In this document: positions 1 to 6,750 of the stretch, one piece after another
Numbering within the stretch: position 1 is the stretch's first letter
Layout: each line of letters begins with the position of its first letter
Assembly: GCA_947595555.1 (NCBI GenBank)
Contig: CANQES010000046.1
Location: forward strand, 1-10,923
From: an uncultured Clostridia bacterium
Lineage (GTDB): Bacteria > Bacillota > Clostridia > TANB77 > CAG-508
Direction: 5' to 3'
DNA: 10,923 bases
Position numbers and translations under genes: made by a program
The notes under the pieces: model-generated
What the model saw: only the letters and a program-made list of their open reading frames with translations
Database searches by the model: none
What the model was told of the DNA's origin: nothing

Positions 1-12
1 TATATTAGTTTT

Positions 13-32
13 AGCTAAGATTATTATTAGCT
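13..32. repeat. Short inverted repeat downstream of gyrB
   Basis: AGCTAA (13-18) and TTAGCT (27-32) form a 6-bp inverted repeat with an 8-nt spacer just beyond the gyrB hairpin. It may be a second terminator stem or the terminator of a gene to the left of the window. It is too short to be sure it is not chance in AT-rich DNA. Confidence 0.25.
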
Positions 33-39
33 TTATAGA

Positions 40-76
40 TTAATGGCAGATAATTTTGTTTATTACCTGCCATTAA
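40..76 (-). terminator. Hairpin after gyrB, likely terminator with weak U-tract
   Basis: Arms 40-54 and 62-76 form a 15-bp stem with a 7-nt loop, starting 3 nt beyond the gyrB stop. The one imperfect position is a G-U wobble in minus-strand RNA but an A-C mismatch in plus-strand RNA, so the structure fits the gyrB transcript. The bases after it on the minus strand are only moderately T-rich, so termination may be weak or the stem may protect the 3' end. Confidence 0.6.
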
Positions 77-79
77 ATT

Positions 80-2008
80 TTATATATCTAGATTTTTTAC
101 ATATTTTGCATTTGCTTGAATGAAGTCTCTTCTTGGTTCTACTTCATCTCCCATTAACAAAGTGAAAATTTCATCAGCTTTTATAGCATCTTCCATTGTT
201 ACTTTAATTAAAATTCTTGTTTCTGGATTCATTGTTGTTTCCCATAATTGTTCTGGGTTCATTTCACCTAAACCTTTATATCTTTGTAATCCTAGTTGAT
301 CTCTTGAAATTCCCTTTTCTTCTAATTCTTTATATGCTTTTTCTAAATCTTCATCTGTATAGCAATATCTATCTTCCATTCCTTTTTTAGATAATTTATA
401 TAGTGGTGGTTGTGCTAAATAAACATTTCCATTTTCAATTAATGGTCTCATATATCTAAAGAAGAAAGTTAACAATAATGTTCTAATATGTGCACCATCT
501 ACATCGGCATCGGCCATAATGATAACTTTTCCATACCTGATTTTTGTTACATCAAAGTCACTACCAATTCCTGCTCCAACTGCTAGAATTACTGGATTTA
601 GTTTGTCATTTCCATAAATTTTATCTGCTCTTGCTTTTTCAACGTTTAACATTTTTCCCCATAGAGGTAAAATAGCTTGGAATTTTCTGTCTCTTCCCTG
701 TTTTGCACTTCCTCCAGCAGAATCTCCCTCAACAATATAAACTTCACATTCCTCTGGATTTTTACTACTACAATCTGCTAATTTTCCTGGTAAAGTAGAT
801 GTTTCAAGTGAATTCTTTTTCCTTACTAATTCTCTTGCTTTTCTTGCTGCTTCTCTTGCTCTTGCTGCACTAATACATTTTTCTAATATGGCTTTAGCTA
901 CAGTTGGGTTTTCTTCTAAAAATGTTGATAAAGATTCATTTACCATGCTTTGTACAATTCCTGCAACTTCGCTATTTCCTAATTTTGTTTTTGTTTGTCC
1001 CTCAAATTGTGGTTCTTTTACTTTTACAGATACAACTGCTGTAATTCCTTCTCTAATGTCTTCTCCCTGTAAGTTTTGATCTTTATCCTTTAAAATATTA
1101 TGACTTCTTGCATAATCATTAAATACTTTTGTAAGTGATCTTTTAAATCCTTCTAAATGTGTTCCACCTTCTATGGTATTAATGTTATTTACAAAAGTAT
1201 ATATATTTTCAGAATAACTTGATGTATATTGAATTGCAATTTCTACTGGTACTTCCCCATCTTTTTCTACATATATTGGAGATTTATGTAACTTTTCTTT
1301 GTTCTTATTTAAATATTCAACAAAAGAAACTAGTCCACCTTCAAAACAAAATTCTGCTTTTTTAAAAGGTTCTTCCCTTTGATCTTCAATAGTTATTTTT
1401 AGTCCTTTTGTTAAAAATGCAATTTCTCTAAATCTTTTTTCTAATACTTCATATTCATAATCTAAACTTTCAAAAATTGTATCATCTGCTAAAAATCTAA
1501 CTTTTGTTCCCGTTCCAGTTGCTTCCCCTATTTCTTCTAATTTTTGAACTGTCTTTCCTTTTTCAAATTTCATTTGATAAAGATGTCCGTCTCTTCTAAT
1601 TGTTACTTCAGTCCAAGCAGATAAAGCATTAACAACAGAAGCTCCAACACCATGTAATCCTCCAGAAACTTTATAACCACTGTCTCCACCAAATTTTCCT
1701 CCAGCATGTAATACTGTGTAAACTGTTTCAGCAGTAGAGATTTTTGTTTTTGGGTGAATTTCAACTGGAATTCCTCTTCCATTATCTTCTACACTAATAA
1801 CATTATTTGGTTCTATTATTACATTAATTTCTGTACAATAACCTGCTAAAGCTTCATCAACACCATTATCTACGATTTCATAAACACAATGATGTAAACC
1901 TCTAACAGATGTGCTACCTATATACATTCCTGGTCTTTTTCTTACTGCTTCAAGTCCCTCTAAAACTTGAATTTGCTCTGCGCCATATTTGTGTTCAAAT
2001 TTTTCCAT
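80..2008 (-). CDS. gyrB: DNA gyrase subunit B
   Basis: ATPase subunit of DNA gyrase, the A2B2 type IIA topoisomerase that introduces negative supercoils. The 642-residue protein is of normal length for a Gram-positive GyrB. An N-terminal GHKL ATPase is visible: EIVDN at 44-48 with the magnesium-binding Asn48, DNGRGIP at 75-81, and GGLHGVG at 116-122. The transducer lysine lies in the QTK loop (338-340). The TOPRIM domain has EGDSAGG at 427-433 and DADVDG at 500-505, and the C-terminus has the usual GDEVEPRRDFI. I chose the ATG at 2008 because AGGAGG lies just upstream; an in-frame TTG at 2026 would put that site inside the gene. It follows recF by 11 nt and is probably co-transcribed with it. 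Residue 450 is Trp in PLWGK, the quinolone-region position that is Lys in E. coli and Arg in several other bacteria. Confidence 0.97.
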   Translation of the reverse strand: MEKFEHKYGAEQIQVLEGLEAVRKRPGMYIGSTSVRGLHHCVYEIVDNGVDEALAGYCTEINVIIEPNNVISVEDNGRGIPVEIHPKTKISTAETVYTVLHAGGKFGGDSGYKVSGGLHGVGASVVNALSAWTEVTIRRDGHLYQMKFEKGKTVQKLEEIGEATGTGTKVRFLADDTIFESLDYEYEVLEKRFREIAFLTKGLKITIEDQREEPFKKAEFCFEGGLVSFVEYLNKNKEKLHKSPIYVEKDGEVPVEIAIQYTSSYSENIYTFVNNINTIEGGTHLEGFKRSLTKVFNDYARSHNILKDKDQNLQGEDIREGITAVVSVKVKEPQFEGQTKTKLGNSEVAGIVQSMVNESLSTFLEENPTVAKAILEKCISAARAREAARKARELVRKKNSLETSTLPGKLADCSSKNPEECEVYIVEGDSAGGSAKQGRDRKFQAILPLWGKMLNVEKARADKIYGNDKLNPVILAVGAGIGSDFDVTKIRYGKVIIMADADVDGAHIRTLLLTFFFRYMRPLIENGNVYLAQPPLYKLSKKGMEDRYCYTDEDLEKAYKELEEKGISRDQLGLQRYKGLGEMNPEQLWETTMNPETRILIKVTMEDAIKADEIFTLLMGDEVEPRRDFIQANAKYVKNLDI

Positions 2009-2015
2009 TTTGTTT

Positions 2016-2021
2016 CCTCCT
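2016..2021 (-). promoter_or_regulatory. gyrB ribosome-binding site overlapping the recF stop
   Basis: The minus strand reads AGGAGG seven bases upstream of the gyrB ATG. Its first bases overlap the recF TAG stop (2020-2022). This decides the gyrB start and suggests translational coupling of gyrB to recF, because a ribosome ending on recF sits on the gyrB site. Confidence 0.85.
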
Positions 2022-3093
2022 AACAAGATTTTTTTAATGTTCCATCCTGTACATTATATATTAAAATTTTTTTATTTTCAACTATTATTTTTTCTGTACA
2101 TGTTATAATTACTTGCGCATCTCTGATTTTTTCTAGAAAATTATGAATTCTACTTTTATCTAATTCTGACATAAAATCATCTAATAACAAAATTGGTTCT
2201 TCTCCTATGTCCTCTTTTACAATATTTAATTCAGATAATTTTAATGAAAGAATTGCTGTTCTATGTTGCCCTTGTGAACCATAAATATCAATCGGCTTTT
2301 TATCAATAAAAATAACAAAATCATCTCTGTGAATTCCCTTTGTTGTAAATCCTTTGATAATATCTAGTTTTCTTCTTTCCTTTAATAATTGTAAATATTT
2401 TTCCTTTGTATCACATTCTGATATATATTCTATGTCAATATCTTCTTTTTCACCTGTTATGTCCCCATGTATTTTTTTTATTTTTTCTTTTATTTTATTA
2501 ATATATTCATTCCTATATTTATAAATAATATCTGCATGCTCTGCTAATTTAGCATCCCAAATATCTAGCAAATTTTCATCCTTTTTCTCTTCCTGTATTT
2601 GTCTTAAATAATTATTCCTCTGTTCCAATGTTTTTAAAAATAAATTCAAATGATACATATAATTAGGTTTTAATTGACTAATCATTATATCCAAAAATCT
2701 TCTTCTATTTTGAGGCCCACCTTTTAAAATATTTATATCATCTGGTGTAAAAATAACAATATTAATATTACCTAATAATTCACTTAATTTTTTTAGCTTT
2801 ATTCCATTATGATAAATATTTTTTCTATGTCCTAATTCAATTTTTATTTTTCCTTCTCTATCTAATTTATCATATTCTATGTCTATTGTTGAATTTTCAC
2901 TACCCAAACGAATCATTTCTTTGTCTTTTTTTGCACGGAAAGATTTTCCCATACTTCCTAAAAAAATAGCCTCTATAATATTCGTTTTTCCTTGAGCATT
3001 TTCTCCATAAAAAATGTTAATATTTTTGTCTAATTTAATTTCTTCCTGTTTATAATTCCTAAAATTGTTTATTTTGATTTTATTAATCCACAT
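2020..3093 (-). CDS. recF: DNA replication and repair protein RecF
   Basis: RecF is an SMC/ABC-like ATPase that helps load RecA at single-strand gaps with RecO and RecR. The 357-residue protein is of normal length. It shows the N-terminal WINKIKINNFRNY strand typical of RecF, Walker A GENAQGKT at 30-37, the ABC signature SQGQ at 273-276, and Walker B ILLLDD at 301-306 followed by FMSELD. I prefer the ATG at 3093 because the protein then starts as RecF proteins do and a GGGG ribosome site lies just upstream. An in-frame ATG at 3105 would add four residues (MGYN). Unlike in Bacillus, recF is separated from dnaN by 333 bp, a terminator and a promoter candidate, so recF-gyrB looks like its own transcription unit. 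Confidence 0.95.
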   Translation of the reverse strand: MWINKIKINNFRNYKQEEIKLDKNINIFYGENAQGKTNIIEAIFLGSMGKSFRAKKDKEMIRLGSENSTIDIEYDKLDREGKIKIELGHRKNIYHNGIKLKKLSELLGNINIVIFTPDDINILKGGPQNRRRFLDIMISQLKPNYMYHLNLFLKTLEQRNNYLRQIQEEKKDENLLDIWDAKLAEHADIIYKYRNEYINKIKEKIKKIHGDITGEKEDIDIEYISECDTKEKYLQLLKERRKLDIIKGFTTKGIHRDDFVIFIDKKPIDIYGSQGQHRTAILSLKLSELNIVKEDIGEEPILLLDDFMSELDKSRIHNFLEKIRDAQVIITCTEKIIVENKKILIYNVQDGTLKKSC

Positions 3094-3120
3094 ATTATAC
3101 CCCATTTGTTTATAATTTTT

Positions 3121-3172
3121 TCTTTTTTTATCTTTTTTTTTCTAATTTATTCTTTTTTTATCTATTTTTTTC
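3121..3172. repeat. 22-bp polypyrimidine direct repeat in the recF leader
   Basis: Bases 3121-3142 and 3151-3172 are near-identical (21 of 22; they differ at 3134 versus 3164), with a start-to-start period of 30 bp. Both are almost pure pyrimidine on the plus strand, so the recF leader RNA is almost pure purine here. The repeat lies between the recF promoter candidate and the recF start. Confidence 0.6.
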
Positions 3173-3180
3173 GTAATGAA

Positions 3181-3229
3181 ATTATATGGCAAAAAAATAA
3201 AATCGTCTTATTTTTCATTCTCGTGCGTC
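3181..3229 (-). promoter_or_regulatory. recF-gyrB promoter candidate, element copy 1
   Basis: Read on the minus strand: GACGCACGA (3229-3221), an 11-nt spacer, AAGACG in the -35 position (3209-3204), a 17-nt spacer, and a perfect TATAAT -10 (3186-3181) followed by TTTCAT. The predicted start is about 3175, giving a purine-rich leader of roughly 80 nt. The same element with identical spacing occurs at 10481-10529. The -35 is far from TTGACA, which suggests an activator at GACGCACGA or an alternative sigma factor; that is inference. Confidence 0.65.
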
Positions 3230-3367
3230 GTTATTTTTTTTAGTCAAATTTTCTCATTTAGATTTTTTATAATTTTTTAAAAATCAAATAAATTCATTTA
3301 TAGTAATTTATATTTATTTTTCTTTTATTATCTTTTAAAATCTTTTTTTTGCTATTTTTCTCTTTAA

Positions 3368-3399
3368 GTTTCCACAAGGAAATATCAATTTGTGGAAAA
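3368..3399. promoter_or_regulatory. Inverted pair of DnaA-box-like sites
   Basis: GTTTCCACA (3368-3376, 7 of 9 to TTATCCACA) on the plus strand faces TTTTCCACA read on the minus strand (3399-3391, 8 of 9). Their cores form a perfect 9-bp inverted repeat (3369-3377 and 3390-3398) with a 12-nt spacer. The same two box variants occur in tandem at the unwinding site near 4614-4631. This may be a DnaA binding or titration site, or just an RNA hairpin after the dnaN terminator. Confidence 0.45.
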
Positions 3400-3400
3400 C

Positions 3401-3432
3401 TAAAAATTAAAGGCAGAATTTCTTCTACCTTT
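3401..3432 (-). terminator. Intrinsic terminator of dnaN
   Basis: In minus-strand RNA, AAAGGTAGAA pairs over 10 bp with TTCTGCCTTT, with a GAAA tetraloop and one G-U pair, followed by AATTTTTAG. It lies 6 nt beyond the end of dnaN. The G-U pair would be an A-C mismatch in plus-strand RNA, which supports minus-strand use. It separates dnaA-dnaN from recF-gyrB. Confidence 0.85.
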
Positions 3433-3438
3433 TTCTTT

Positions 3439-4557
3439 TTAATCTTCTTTTAATCGAATTGGTAAAATCATATAAGTGTAATCGTTATTTTCAATTGACT
3501 TTATCAAACATGGTGATATGCTAGTTCCAAATTCTATATATACTTCTTCATCATCAATTGCTTTTAAACTATCTAGAAAATATTTTGGATTAAATCCTGC
3601 TTCTAAGTCTTTTCCTTCTGTTGAAACATACAATTCTTCTTTGGCATCCCCTGTTTGGTTAGTACATGAAATTGTTACTTTTCCTATATCTACTCTTACT
3701 TTTACAGGATATTTTTTCTCTTTTTCTATTGAAGATGCAGATATTAAACTAATTCTTTCAAAACTATTTTGAATATTATTTTTATTTACTTTAATTCTTG
3801 TTTCCCAATTACTTGGAATTACATTTTTATAATTTAAAAATTCTCCATCTAAAATTCTAGTAACTACTTTGCAATTATCCATTTCAAACAAAGCTTGATT
3901 TTTAGCTACTCCGATTTTTACATTATCAAATGAATCTGATATAATTTTATTCACTTCATTTAGAGTCTTTCCTGGAATAACTGCTTTAAAATTATTACTT
4001 TGTTTGTTTAAGAAAATAGAACGTAATGCCAACCTAAAACCATCTACAGAAACTATAGTTAATTTATTATTTTCAATTTCAAATAAACATCCTGTAAAAA
4101 TTGGTCTACTCTCTTCTGTACTTACAGCGAAAATTGTTTTTCTTATCATGTTTTTTAAAACATTTTGGTCTACTTCTATAGAATTTTCTATTTCTATTTT
4201 TGGAAGTTCTGGAAATTCTTCTGGTTTCATTGTTGCTAATTTATACAATGAACCTTCACATTCAATTTCTAATAAATTGTTATTATTTAATGAAATGTGA
4301 ATTTCTGTATCTGGTAATTTTCTAATAATTTCACTAAACATGATAGCATTTACTACTGTACTTCCCTGTTCTTTTACTTCGCATTCCATTACATATTCTA
4401 TCCCTATTTCTAAATCATAGGTTGTTAATTTTATTTCATTATCATTAGTTTGGATTAGTATTCCTTCTAGTATAGGCATTGTTGTTTTTGAAGATACGCC
4501 TTTTACTACGGAATTAAGAGCTTTTAAAATAGTATCTTTGTAACAAACTATTTTCAT
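3439..4557 (-). CDS. dnaN: DNA polymerase III sliding clamp (beta subunit)
   Basis: The beta clamp is a ring-shaped dimer that encircles DNA and tethers the replicative polymerase and other partners. The 372-residue protein is at the usual length for three repeated clamp domains of about 120 residues. Recognisable pieces are the N-terminal strand and helix with TTMPILEGILI, the EEFPELP segment near the end of domain 1, EESRPIFTGCLFE and VSVDGFRLALR in domain 2, and the C-terminal YTYMILPIRL, which contributes to the partner-binding pocket. The ATG at 4557 is preceded by AAAGGAGG (4565-4572). It lies downstream of dnaA, as expected, across a 321-bp gap that holds the likely origin unwinding site, and it ends in its own terminator. 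Confidence 0.97.
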   Translation of the reverse strand: MKIVCYKDTILKALNSVVKGVSSKTTMPILEGILIQTNDNEIKLTTYDLEIGIEYVMECEVKEQGSTVVNAIMFSEIIRKLPDTEIHISLNNNNLLEIECEGSLYKLATMKPEEFPELPKIEIENSIEVDQNVLKNMIRKTIFAVSTEESRPIFTGCLFEIENNKLTIVSVDGFRLALRSIFLNKQSNNFKAVIPGKTLNEVNKIISDSFDNVKIGVAKNQALFEMDNCKVVTRILDGEFLNYKNVIPSNWETRIKVNKNNIQNSFERISLISASSIEKEKKYPVKVRVDIGKVTISCTNQTGDAKEELYVSTEGKDLEAGFNPKYFLDSLKAIDDEEVYIEFGTSISPCLIKSIENNDYTYMILPIRLKED

Positions 4558-4878
4558 TTTGCTTCCTCCTTTATATAATATAAAATATTATTAGTAGTAT
4601 TAGTATTAGGTACTGTGGAAACTGTGGAAAACTATGTTGATTATTAGAATCCCTAGAAAAAATATTGTTTATAACTTAGTGGAAAACTTGTCGATTTTTC
4701 CACACTTTCCAAATTCAATTGTTGAAAAACTATTTGTTCACAGTTTATAAACAGCTTTTTAACAACTGGCTGTGGATATCGAATCAATTATTTCCGTAAG
4801 AATAGATTGATTTGTTTTTATACAAACAAGATTTTTTCAAACACAAATTTCAAAAAAATTTCAAAGTTGTTTTCCTTT
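4558..4878. other. dnaA-dnaN intergenic region, part of oriC
   Basis: No gene is present. Besides the unwinding site, further DnaA-box-like 9-mers occur: 4678-4686 (minus, 7 of 9), 4696-4704 (plus, TTTTCCACA, 8 of 9), 4734-4742 (plus, 7 of 9) and 4771-4779 (minus, ATATCCACA, 8 of 9). A possible dnaN promoter on the minus strand is TCGACA (4694-4689) and TATAAA (4673-4668), but the 15-nt spacer is short. I see no convincing terminator after dnaA, so dnaN is probably also read from the dnaA promoter. Confidence 0.7.
4586..4631 (-). other. oriC basal unwinding site: tandem DnaA boxes plus DnaA-trios
   Basis: On the minus strand two 9-mers, TTTTCCACA (4631-4623) and GTTTCCACA (4622-4614), abut head to tail. 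After a 4-nt spacer come eight in-phase triplets (4609-4586), each CTA or ATA, followed by a very AT-rich tract reaching the dnaN ribosome site. In Bacillus subtilis the basal unwinding system has this order: DnaA boxes, then DnaA-trios (3'-GAT-5' on the strand bound by DnaA), then the AT-rich melting region, between dnaA and dnaN. The match in order, phase and place makes this the probable site of origin opening. The GC-rich spacer of B. subtilis is reduced to GTAC here. Confidence 0.75.
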
Positions 4879-6249
4879 CTATTGTTTTCCATTTATGATA
4901 ATGTTTTTCACACTATCCACAATTAACTTAGTATTATTTTTCTCTTTAATTTCTTTTTCTATTTTTTTACATCCATGCATTACAGTTGAGTGGTCTCTTC
5001 CCCCAAAGTCTGTTCCTATTTGAGGATAAGACATGTTTGCTACTTCCCTACATAAGTACATAGCTATTTGTCTTGGAAAAGCAATATCATTAGAACGCTT
5101 ATTACTTGATAAATCATCTTTATCTATGCTGAAATATTTTGCAACCGTTTCTTGGATGAAATCAGATGAAATTACTTTTTCACTTTCGTATTTGAATTCA
5201 TTTATAATTTTTTCTGCTAGTTCTATAGTAATTGGGCTATGTGTCAAAGAAGCTCTAGCAACAATTTTATTATAAACTCCTTCTAATTCCCTAATGTTGG
5301 AATCTATTTTGTTTGCTATGTTAGAAAGAATGTAATCATCTATAATGACATTTTCTTCTTGAGCCTTTTTTCTTAAAATAGCAAAACGTGTTTCGTAATC
5401 TGGAGAATATAAATCTGCAAGAAGTCCCCATTCAAATCTAGATTTTAAGCGGTCTTCTAAAAATGGAATATCTCTAGGTGGCTTATCACTAGAAATAACA
5501 ATTTGCTTCCTCTTCTCCCTCAAAGTATTGAAAGTATGGAAAAATTCTTCTTGAATTTTCTCTTTTCCAGCAATAAATTGAATATCATCAATTAGTAAAA
5601 CATCAATTGTTCTGTATTTATTTCTAAACATGTCATTTTTGTAGTCTTTTATGGCATTAATTAATTGATTTGTGAATGTTTCAGATGTTACATATAACAC
5701 ATTGTAGTTTTTGTGTTTTTCTAATATTCGATTTCCAATGGCATGCATTAAGTGAGTTTTCCCTAATCCAGACCCTCCGTAAATAAATAGCGGATTATAG
5801 TCTTCTCCAGGCTTATCCCCTACTGCCAATGCAGCTGCATGTGCAAATTTATTATTATCACCAACGACGAAATTTTCAAAAGTGTATTTACGGTCAATTG
5901 TAGTTTGGTTTGACATTACTTCTGGTGATGGAAGCTCTTGTTGAGATTCTTCATCATATTCTTCAGTTTGATTTTTTAATTCTGCTTCTAATTGCTCTTT
6001 TTCTAAGTCAATAACAGAATATGTCCAATCTTTATTCGTAAGAAAACTTAATGTATTTAATATTAATGGTTTATATTTGTTTTCAGCATAGTCTCTTTGA
6101 AATTCAGAAACTGTTGTAAAAACAATATGATTTCCTTCTATACTGCGGATTTCTAATGGTTTTATCCATGTATCATAAGAAATTTTTGTTAGTTCTTTTC
6201 TTAGTTCATCTTTTATTTTTTGCATTAAATCTTGCATGTCTATGTCCAT
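4879..6249 (-). CDS. dnaA: Chromosomal replication initiator protein DnaA
   Basis: DnaA is the AAA+ ATPase that binds DnaA boxes at oriC, melts the origin and recruits the helicase. The 456-residue length and domain layout are standard. Domain I is about 1-80, with YDTWIKPLE at 25-33. A charged, Glu-rich linker domain II covers about 85-118. The AAA+ domain has Walker A GGSGLGKT at 158-165, Walker B LLIDD at 218-222, and EDRLKSRFEWG at 265-275. Domain IV is the helix-turn-helix DNA reader with the DnaA signature GGRDHSTVMHG at 416-426. The ATG at 6249 has AAAGGA (6260-6265) about 10 nt upstream; an internal ATG four codons later is the alternative. DnaA boxes lie on both sides of the gene, including three in its predicted leader, so autoregulation is likely (inference). 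Confidence 0.98.
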   Translation of the reverse strand: MDIDMQDLMQKIKDELRKELTKISYDTWIKPLEIRSIEGNHIVFTTVSEFQRDYAENKYKPLILNTLSFLTNKDWTYSVIDLEKEQLEAELKNQTEEYDEESQQELPSPEVMSNQTTIDRKYTFENFVVGDNNKFAHAAALAVGDKPGEDYNPLFIYGGSGLGKTHLMHAIGNRILEKHKNYNVLYVTSETFTNQLINAIKDYKNDMFRNKYRTIDVLLIDDIQFIAGKEKIQEEFFHTFNTLREKRKQIVISSDKPPRDIPFLEDRLKSRFEWGLLADLYSPDYETRFAILRKKAQEENVIIDDYILSNIANKIDSNIRELEGVYNKIVARASLTHSPITIELAEKIINEFKYESEKVISSDFIQETVAKYFSIDKDDLSSNKRSNDIAFPRQIAMYLCREVANMSYPQIGTDFGGRDHSTVMHGCKKIEKEIKEKNNTKLIVDSVKNIIINGKQ

Positions 6250-6276
6250 TTGAAATTCATCCTTTCTAAAATGTAT

Positions 6277-6308
6277 TTATCCACAAATTTATCCACAACT
6301 GTTGATAA
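6277..6308 (+). promoter_or_regulatory. DnaA-box cluster in the dnaA leader
   Basis: Two perfect TTATCCACA boxes (6277-6285 and 6289-6297) are spaced 12 bp apart on the plus strand. A near match follows, TGTTGATAA (6300-6308), which is a minus-oriented box at 8 of 9. They lie just upstream of the dnaA ribosome site, inside the predicted dnaA leader. Confidence 0.9.
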
Positions 6309-6400
6309 ATCGGATTATTTTTAATTGATTTGCCTGCTATTTTTACGAACAAAAATTCATTTATTTTTCAATAAAAAATCATATTATTTCAATTTCCCTT

Positions 6401-6430
6401 ATAATAACAAATTTTTATATAATAAGTCAA
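6401..6430 (-). promoter_or_regulatory. dnaA promoter candidate
   Basis: On the minus strand, TTGACT (6430-6425), an 18-nt spacer and TATTAT (6406-6401) form a sigma-A-type promoter starting near 6394, with a leader of about 145 nt. A DnaA-box-like site begins 7 bp upstream of the -35 (6437-6445), fitting DnaA control. The -35 and spacer length match those of the rpmH promoter. Confidence 0.55.
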
Positions 6431-6436
6431 TAAAAA

Positions 6437-6487
6437 TGTGGAAAAAATTTTTAAAATGTGGATAAAGTATAAAAAAACTGTGGAAAA
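6437..6487 (-). promoter_or_regulatory. DnaA-box cluster between the dnaA and rpmH promoters
   Basis: Three minus-oriented boxes start at 6437 (TGTGGAAAA, 8 of 9), 6457 (TGTGGATAA, perfect) and 6479 (TGTGGAAAA, 8 of 9). Start-to-start distances are 20 and 22 bp, close to two helical turns, so DnaA would bind on one face. They point toward the plus-oriented pair at 6277-6297. Confidence 0.85.
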
Positions 6488-6546
6488 AAGTCTAAAAAAG
6501 TTAAAAAGTTACATAAAACAGAAAAATACTTTTTTTTTAAAAACAC

Positions 6547-6576
6547 TTGACTTTTTATTACGGAATGAGGTATAAT
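6547..6576 (+). promoter_or_regulatory. rpmH operon promoter
   Basis: TTGACT (6547-6552), an 18-nt spacer and a perfect TATAAT (6571-6576) form a clear sigma-A-type promoter. The expected start is near 6583, leaving a leader of about 33 nt. The ribosome site AGGAGGTG (6600-6607) lies 8 nt before the rpmH ATG. Confidence 0.85.
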
Positions 6577-6615
6577 CGATATACTTGTTAATTATCAGTA
6601 GGAGGTGTAATTACA

Positions 6616-6750
6616 ATGAAAAGAACATTTCAACCAAAAAACAGGCAAGAGAAGAAAGAACACGGATTTATGAAAAGAATGAAAACAAGAACAGGAAGAA
6701 ATATATTAAAAGCAAGAAGAGCAAAAGGTAGAAAAAAATTAACTGCTTAA
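6616..6750 (+). CDS. rpmH: 50S ribosomal protein L34
   Basis: L34 is a small, very basic protein of the large ribosomal subunit that binds 23S rRNA. The 44-residue sequence is the usual size and is recognisable throughout: MKRTFQPKNRQEKKEHGF, then MKTRTGRNILKARRAKGRKKL. The initial TFQP, the HGF and the RRAKGRKKL end are family hallmarks. A strong ribosome site, AGGAGGTG, precedes the ATG. It is first in the plus-strand operon, divergent from dnaA, and sits next to rnpA as in most bacteria. Confidence 0.97.
   Translation: MKRTFQPKNRQEKKEHGFMKRMKTRTGRNILKARRAKGRKKLTA

Larger units (their letters stand above)
3106..3438. other. dnaN-recF intergenic region, no gene
   Basis: This 333-bp gap holds, in minus-strand order, the dnaN terminator, an inverted pair of DnaA-box-like sequences, an AT-rich stretch without a reading frame of note, the promoter element at 3181-3229, and the polypyrimidine repeats. 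Many Bacillota have yaaA, an S4-domain gene of about 70 codons, at this place. I see no open frame here that could encode it on the minus strand. Confidence 0.8.
6250..6615. other. dnaA-rpmH intergenic region, upstream part of oriC
   Basis: This non-coding gap between divergent genes has two DnaA-box clusters facing each other across about 130 bp of AT-rich DNA, the dnaA promoter candidate, and the rpmH promoter. With the 4558-4878 region it makes a two-part origin flanking dnaA, the arrangement known in Bacillus subtilis and common in Bacillota. Confidence 0.85.

Noticed and set aside
3094..3099. TATAAT immediately upstream of the recF ATG as a promoter
   Set aside because: There is no -35 partner, and a start there would leave no room for a ribosome site; the element at 3181-3229 is far better.
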